A DNA stretch of 64,000 bases from Microcyclospora pomicola (Eukaryota; Ascomycota; Dothideomycetes; Capnodiales): contig NHNY01000015.1 in NCBI GenBank assembly GCA_002786065.1, forward strand, positions 413,095 through 477,094, given 5' to 3'. The notes beneath the pieces were generated by a model. That model searched no databases and had not been told where the DNA came from. It saw only the letters and a list, made by a program, of their open reading frames with translations. A program made the position numbers and the translations under genes. This document shows positions 59,080 through 64,000 of the stretch, in pieces; position 1 is the first letter of the stretch; each line of letters begins with the position of its first letter.

Positions 59080-60744
59080 TCAGGACTGAGCGCTTTGCCA
59101 CGCCGGTACCCAAGTAGCCTTTGTGGCAGGCTCCATGGCTAGAGCCTCCACCTCTTCCTCCACCCTCGCTCTCTCACGCTGAACAGTCTCCCGTTCCAAC
59201 TTCACCATCACCTCCAATTCCTTCAGCATCCCCTCGAGTAGTGCTCTGCAATCGCCCATCAGTGCGCCAAGACTGGAGCTCTCGCGCTTATCATACTCTC
59301 GAGGCGCTGGTGGCAGACTATCGAGCTCTCGTTGTAAAGCGCGAACCTTCAGCGCCATGGATGTGTGCGTCTGTCTCCAGACCTCGGGAAGAGTGCTCGC
59401 GAATCCAGATCTTGCACCACTGTATGCAGACTCGGCATCTTCGATCCACGTAGAAAATGTACAGATTAGATCGGAATACCTGCTTTCCGGCTCCAGCAAC
59501 GCCGCCAGGGATGCATGGACTCTGCTCAGCACCTGCAAACTCTCCACTAACAGCGCTTGGTCGGGACACCAGGCATTCAGAGCCGTGACGTTGATGAGCC
59601 GCTGGTGCTCCAGTTCGGCCGCCCGAATGTCATTGTAGTCCTTCTGCAATTTGGTATGTCTCCGGCCAAGTTTCCGTTTGGCACTGGCGTCGTACTCCTG
59701 TACGGCAACTATAGAGGCTTGATGTAGTAGAGACAGCTGAAGCAGCTCGATCTGCGTTCTTGACATATCGCTGGTCATGGGCTCATCGGTCATTGCTGGT
59801 GCTAGTGCGGGCTTGGTCGAGCGGGCGATGGGAATTGGGGGCTTTGGCAAAGCAGACTTTGCAGGTGAATAGTGCTGTTGGAAAGTGTTGAACTGTGGGC
59901 GAGCAAGAGCAGACACCGGAGGTCGGTTACTTATGGTGGTAGGTTGTCGTGGGCTGGTGGACGTTGGTCGACCTGGTGGTGAGCCTCTTCCTGATGCCTG
60001 GCTCGTGGCTACTGATGGTTGGCGTCCATGCCCCAAAGCAACAGACGATCGTTTGTCACCATTTGACGTGGAGGATCGAACGGTACTCGTGCTGCCTGTC
60101 CTGGCACGCGCATCTTGGCCTCTGGTCTGCACGCTTGGTGTTCGCGTGAGGCTCTTCAGGGCTGATGCTTGCTCTTGACCCCTAGACGTGGTCGGTCGAT
60201 GTGAAAGGGATCCGGTCCTTTCGGGAATCGCATGAGCTCCTCCAGCAAGCTTCATCAACGGATCAGCCTTCGCAGACGATGTCATGCGAGCATGCGTTGA
60301 CTTGGCAGCATTCGTGAAAGCCCCATACATGGAAGTTGGTCTGGAAGACTTGATTCCTGACGCTGGGGGCGGCATTGCTTTCCGACTCAACTCGCCCATG
60401 GCAGGTCGACGGGGCTCCTCCGCTATAGATCCGGTCCTGTTGACCCATTTCTGATCTTCCTCCTCATGGTCATCTGGTATCCCCTTCTCGTCCGAAGACG
60501 AGCTTCGAGAGAATTGTGGTAACAAGCTTCTCCTTTTCGATATCTTGGAAGTCAATGTCGCACCGCCTTGGCCAGCAGTGCCATTGTTTCCACTGGACGA
60601 CTTAGGATTGGACATGGGTGCCTGTAGAGAGGTCCATACATGAGCCAGCGCGCGTTGTGTCGTTCCAGTCGGTGCACTCACCTCGACCATTGAAAATGGC
60701 CGGTTCGGCCGGCGCACAGAAGGCACCTTGCTGGGAGATGTCAT
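59080..60744 (-). CDS. Basic disordered and coiled-coil protein, possibly augmin HAUS8-like
   Basis: Exons 60744-60682 and 60621-59080 give 534 aa. The 60-bp intron (gtgagt..ctacag) is a multiple of three and has no stop, so it is invisible as a frame break; it is called on its consensus ends. The first 310 residues are basic, Ser/Pro/Arg-rich and disordered, as in microtubule-binding segments. From about residue 315 a helical region begins with SRTQIELLQLSLLHQASIVAVQEYDASAKRKLGRR and continues through ALLVESLQVLSRVHASLAALLEPESRYSDLICTFSTWIEDAE to a C-terminal coiled coil (VKLERETVQRERARVEEEVEAL). A basic head plus coiled coil is the architecture of the HAUS8 augmin subunit, but this is a structural resemblance only. 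The start could be the ATG two codons upstream. Confidence 0.6.
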   Translation of the reverse strand: MTSPSKVPSVRRPNRPFSMVEVSAPTGTTQRALAHVWTSLQAPMSNPKSSSGNNGTAGQGGATLTSKISKRRSLLPQFSRSSSSDEKGIPDDHEEEDQKWVNRTGSIAEEPRRPAMGELSRKAMPPPASGIKSSRPTSMYGAFTNAAKSTHARMTSSAKADPLMKLAGGAHAIPERTGSLSHRPTTSRGQEQASALKSLTRTPSVQTRGQDARARTGSTSTVRSSTSNGDKRSSVALGHGRQPSVATSQASGRGSPPGRPTSTSPRQPTTISNRPPVSALARPQFNTFQQHYSPAKSALPKPPIPIARSTKPALAPAMTDEPMTSDMSRTQIELLQLSLLHQASIVAVQEYDASAKRKLGRRHTKLQKDYNDIRAAELEHQRLINVTALNAWCPDQALLVESLQVLSRVHASLAALLEPESRYSDLICTFSTWIEDAESAYSGARSGFASTLPEVWRQTHTSMALKVRALQRELDSLPPAPREYDKRESSSLGALMGDCRALLEGMLKELEVMVKLERETVQRERARVEEEVEALAMEPATKATWVPAWQSAQS

Positions 60745-60750
60745 GGGCAT

Positions 60751-61439
60751 GCCAGAGGATGGTAGCACGACATGTAACAAGAGACACCCCTGATCATGTA
60801 TGTTTTGTTTGTCGCGGTGCGCCTGCTGTCACATGCATGCCCCCATGCCTCCTCGCTCATGCAGGGTCGGTGTTTCAGGTGCTGCACTTCACTGCATAAG
60901 CGCGGAATTTGTTCCACCACACTTTCACTGTAAGTACCGGAGCGTGCCAACCAAACCACAGACATTCACTTCACTCACTTGCAAGCACATGTAGTTCCTC
61001 CGCCAAAATGAACGACGACATACCCTTGCCGTTGCCCGTGTTGTTGAGCACCCATCAGTCTCACACACGCAGCACGAAAATACCATCAGTTTCATTCAAT
61101 GCACGCAGCATGTGCGCAACCTGTGGACAACACGAGTGAGTTTGACAAACAGTGTGTGGTTCGGCGGCGTGGTAGCATATCAGCAGGCTTCCTTTTCCCC
61201 TATCACGCGGCAACACCTAGACCAGGTAACCTTCTATTCTTCCTTGGGGCAGTACACCATGCATTTTCTTTACATGATGTTGCTGGACTTACCGTTCACC
61301 AACACATTCGGATCATTTTGGATCAAGGAGCTCGGAATATGGACCACTCAACAGTGTTCGATTTCTTGTGAAACTCATCGTGCAATGCACGCCATACATT
61401 TGCGGACGTGTATAATCAGTGTGACATACACATCAAGTT
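60751..61439. other. Unresolved region upstream of orphan coding segment
   Basis: An ATG at 61008 opens a 43-codon frame ending at a gtgagt donor-like site (61136), and an acceptor-like cag follows near 61186. These could be early exons of the orphan gene below, but no model stays open with confidence. Confidence 0.3.
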
Positions 61440-61466
61440 CAGTCACACAGGTTTACCGCTCAACGC

Positions 61467-62286
61467 AAGATTGAGACTGAGCGATGTGTCGTCAATAGGG
61501 TAGTGGCGATCAAGCGTGCCTATATTAACAAGTATCACCCGAGTGATGACTCGGTGGCAAGGCACTTGGTCGATCCAGAGACCCAGACCCTTCAAGACTT
61601 GGACAAAGATCATCTCTAACCAAGTTATTAGCAAATGCACCTGCTCGTTCCCTCCATTATCACCGACGAGTATCGTTGGTATTGGAATTACCCCAGCAGC
61701 TGCAAAATCAACTCTTAAAGACTGGGACTTCGACTGGGAATTTCCTGGAGACATTACTCCAGTATCTAACACCGCCATGAGCAATTCTCGAGCGGATCGT
61801 GCAAAGCCAAGCTATCCAGTACATTCTAGGCCCACAATGCAATCTGTCGTGGACCACGATCCTCCAGTGGTCGATAAAGGTACACCACAGAAGCACGCAA
61901 AACTCAGCTTCCGACAACACAAAGTCACACAGCTGGAGCGTGCTACTCAGAGCCGCTTGAAGCAGTCCGACCGTCCTGGAAACAAGTCAGATAACCACGG
62001 AAAAGGAAAATCCGGAAGAGGAAAAAAGCATCACGAGAACATTGTGGAGGATCAAGCATCCAGATTCGAAGCTCTGGAGGCGCAGTTGCGAGGATTAACC
62101 GAGCAGTATGCGTACGCATTGCACCAACCACTAACAATGGATCACGAGAGGTATGCCAGCATGCCAGAACCACGTCCAATCCAGGAATCGTATATACACG
62201 ATGTCGAAGATAGTGCGCAATGGGTGCATGACCATTACGGGCCCAACGGAGAGGTTATGTTGCTAACGCGGAGGTCGGGGGTGTGA
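61467..62286 (+). CDS. Orphan coding region, structure unresolved, ending at transposon
   Basis: Two pieces in different frames look coding. First, 61467-61619 reads KIETERCVVNRVVAIKRAY..NKYHPSDDSVARHLVDPE and ends at a TAA. Second, a 256-codon frame at 61516-62286 contains, from about 61680 on, DWDFDWEFPGDITPVSN, a basic block (NKSDNHGKGKSGRGKKHH) and a helix FEALEAQLRGLTEQYAYAL. An undetected splice or a frameshift between them would join both. The second frame stops inside the repeated motif at the transposon boundary, so its true C terminus may have been cut off. No family is recognised. Confidence 0.35.
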
Positions 62287-62307
62287 AATGGACGGGGGTG
62301 TGAAATG
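62276..62307. repeat. Tandem 15-bp duplication at transposon boundary
   Basis: cgggggtgtgaaatg occurs at 62276-62290 and again at 62293-62307, separated by ga. The last CpG of the window is inside the second copy (62293-62294). It may mark the terminal repeat of the element; the partner repeat lies outside the window. Confidence 0.75.
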
Positions 62308-64000
62308 CCAGATTCCAAGCTGCCACCTTCAATGCATGATAACTTCATAACCACTTAATGAAAAGGCTTGATTCTTGGTTTATATGATAGCTAAGAGCTG
62401 TGGCAATAGCTGTTTACAAGATCTTCTGGTGTGGCCTTGTGTGTGGCATGTGGTGCATGTTGGTGCCTTTCTGGCTGGCTTTTCAACTTCTGGTTCTCCC
62501 TCAACTTCTACCAATTGAGTAGGCATGTTTGATACCTGTTCAACTGACAGTGGAATGTCTGATCTGATTGGGCCTCTCTTCCTCTTCTTTCTGATGTGAA
62601 AGGCCTCATTAGCCTGTTGTAGATCATGGACCTGTGCCTGGAACAAGGCAGCTGTTGTAGCCATAATTGTGGCTCCCTTTGACAACTGCTCAATCATGTC
62701 ATATATGGGGGTTGGTGAGCTACTTTGGTGCCTCTGGAGCCTGTGTTTAATGCTTGTAGTCTGCCTAGTGACTTGCAATGCATTATGTGGTGTCTGGGGC
62801 TGCCATGAATGGCTTGATGACTGACTTGATGGCAGAGATATTGGCAATGGATCAAGCCTAGCTAAAACAACCTCTGGATTGAATGGATTGATGCCTGCTC
62901 CTCTGAAACCTGCTTGGATGTTGGCCTTGGTAATTGCCTGTGTATGTGCCATATAGAAACTGTGGATAAATGCCAGTTTATCTATGTGGAATATGTGCCT
63001 CTGGATCAGGCCCTGGTTCTGTTTTGAAAAGGCCTGTTTCAATGGACCAAAACAACCAACATCCATAGGCTGTAATATATGAGATGAATGTGGTGGCATC
63101 CATAACAATATGATGCCTTGATCCTCACAGAATTGCCTAAATTCTGAGGTGGTATGGCTACCATGATTATCCAGAATCAGTAGCCTCTTAGATCCAATTG
63201 TATATGCCTTTGTATGCCTGTCAAAGTGCTGGATCCACTGATATCCAATTTGATCTGTTGTCCAGCCATTTGGGCTCACACTGAATACCCAGTCTGGTGG
63301 TAGGCCTTCAAACCATGCCTTGTTGTATTCCTTGCCTTTGAAGATGATAAATACAGGTATGGCTCTGCCAGTTGCACTGCCACCTTGTATGAGGGTGATC
63401 CACTCAGTATTAGTTGGCTTAATCTGCTTAGGTCTCCCTTCTCCCTCTGTGGCAGTGACTACCTTGGAGGCAGATATCTGGCCCATTTGAAAGCCAGTTT
63501 CATCAAAGTTGTAGATGTCTTCATTCTGGATGCCATACTTGTTGATTGTGTTCCTCACAAGGTCAAACCAGCCTTGTATGATCTGTGGTTGCTCACATAG
63601 CCTTCTCTGGCATTCATATGCCCTACCAAGTCTCACACTGAGCTGTGGTGTCCTTTTTATGAATGTATTGGCCCATTTCATGCCAACTGGTGGTGCACCT
63701 TTGGCCTGGCATATTGAGTCTGCCATGCCTTTGATTATGCCAATTGATGGGGATAATCCCTGCCTATCCAGTTCCAGAATCTTGTTTATTATCACCATCT
63801 CTTCATGTAAATCCAGCCTCTTGTTTTTGACCTTGTAATCTGCCTTTGAAGGTGTTCCATTGATTCTTCTCCAGAGTGTGGTTACAGGGACTTGGTAGGC
63901 AGCTGCACAGGCATTGATGGACTGAAATTGGCCTTGCTTGAAAGCCTGCATTGCAAGGAGAATACTACCTTCTTTTGAGGCCATAATGGATGAAATTGGT
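62294..64000 (-). mobile_element. Pogo/Fot-type Tc1-mariner DNA transposon, partial (right part outside window)
   Basis: Contains an intact transposase gene and its 3' flank. The left end is placed by the duplicated motif at 62276-62307 and by an abrupt change in composition: no CpG dinucleotide occurs from 62295 to the end of the window. The 5' terminal repeat and target-site duplication are not visible. Confidence 0.8.
62380..63984 (-). CDS. Pogo/Fot-family transposase with C-terminal zinc knuckle
   Basis: An uninterrupted frame of 534 aa. Residues 10-43 form a psq-type helix-turn-helix (FQSINACAAAYQVPVTTLWRRING), followed by a CENP-B/Tc5-type DNA-binding region (about 60-130). The DDE_1 catalytic core has Asp161 in NFDETGF, Asp272 in LLILDNHGSH and Asp308 in LQPMDVGCFG, giving a DD35D spacing as in pogo/Fot elements. 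RGAGINPFNPEVVLARL is the usual segment after the core. The last 30 residues contain Cys510-x2-Cys513-x4-His518-x4-Cys523 (CTTCHTQGHTRRSC), a CCHC zinc knuckle. All Arg codons are AGA or AGG because the gene has no CpG. With an intact triad and no stop it could be active or recently so; the start is the first Met of MASKEGS. Confidence 0.92.
   Translation of the reverse strand: MASKEGSILLAMQAFKQGQFQSINACAAAYQVPVTTLWRRINGTPSKADYKVKNKRLDLHEEMVIINKILELDRQGLSPSIGIIKGMADSICQAKGAPPVGMKWANTFIKRTPQLSVRLGRAYECQRRLCEQPQIIQGWFDLVRNTINKYGIQNEDIYNFDETGFQMGQISASKVVTATEGEGRPKQIKPTNTEWITLIQGGSATGRAIPVFIIFKGKEYNKAWFEGLPPDWVFSVSPNGWTTDQIGYQWIQHFDRHTKAYTIGSKRLLILDNHGSHTTSEFRQFCEDQGIILLWMPPHSSHILQPMDVGCFGPLKQAFSKQNQGLIQRHIFHIDKLAFIHSFYMAHTQAITKANIQAGFRGAGINPFNPEVVLARLDPLPISLPSSQSSSHSWQPQTPHNALQVTRQTTSIKHRLQRHQSSSPTPIYDMIEQLSKGATIMATTAALFQAQVHDLQQANEAFHIRKKRKRGPIRSDIPLSVEQVSNMPTQLVEVEGEPEVEKPARKAPTCTTCHTQGHTRRSCKQLLPQLLAII

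Overview
The window is nuclear DNA from a filamentous ascomycete (Pezizomycotina). Introns are short (about 50-80 bp) with GTRNGT-like donors and YAG acceptors. The gene set is typically fungal: a fungal-type ArAE/BRE4-like transporter, LYS12 of the alpha-aminoadipate lysine pathway, a class II DAHP synthase, DUF1769 and DUF7729 proteins, a Clr5-domain protein and a Fot/pogo transposon. Gene content and style suggest a dothideomycete, but that placement is inference. I support about 27 protein-coding genes, most of which had to be assembled across introns. I saw no rRNA or tRNA gene, no CRISPR array and no secondary-metabolite cluster.

Layout. 0-10 kb: the 3' end of a RecJ-like DHH phosphoesterase gene, then on the minus strand a seven-exon ArAE_2/DUF2421 transporter, a Clr5-domain protein, the NatB catalytic subunit NAA20 and a heterotrimeric G-protein gamma subunit. 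10-21.4 kb: on the plus strand eIF3a, a BCAS3-like propeller protein and a C2H2 zinc-finger regulator. 21.4-24.1 kb: gene-poor, with simple repeats and a long imperfect hairpin. 24-28.9 kb: a PH-domain protein, a TpA-rich RIP-like relic with tandem repeats, and a DUF7729 surface protein. 30.6-41.2 kb: a dense housekeeping block (amidase, HYPK-like protein, class II DAHP synthase, DUF1769 protein, LYS12, xylulokinase, NudC). 42-55.8 kb: a PIN-domain Nmd4-like protein, SAR1 and DPM2 in divergent orientation, an Iqw1/DCAF6-like WD40 protein, the tRNA exportin LOS1 and a four-pass membrane protein. 57.3-60.8 kb: two disordered/coiled-coil proteins of uncertain role. 61-64 kb: a poorly resolved orphan coding region abutting a DNA transposon that runs off the window.

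The genes are unlinked housekeeping functions rather than one pathway: N-terminal acetylation (NAA20; HYPK is a NatA partner), translation and tRNA export (eIF3a, LOS1), the early secretory pathway (SAR1, DPM2), central metabolism (xylulokinase, DAHP synthase, LYS12), nuclear migration (NudC) and signalling (G-gamma, PH protein).

The most unusual feature is the right edge. A pogo/Fot-type transposase with an intact 534-codon frame and a C-terminal zinc knuckle lies in a run of about 1.7 kb with no CpG dinucleotide at all, and the run begins at a duplicated 15-bp motif. This contrasts with the CpG-rich host genes and with the RIP-like relics elsewhere in the window.
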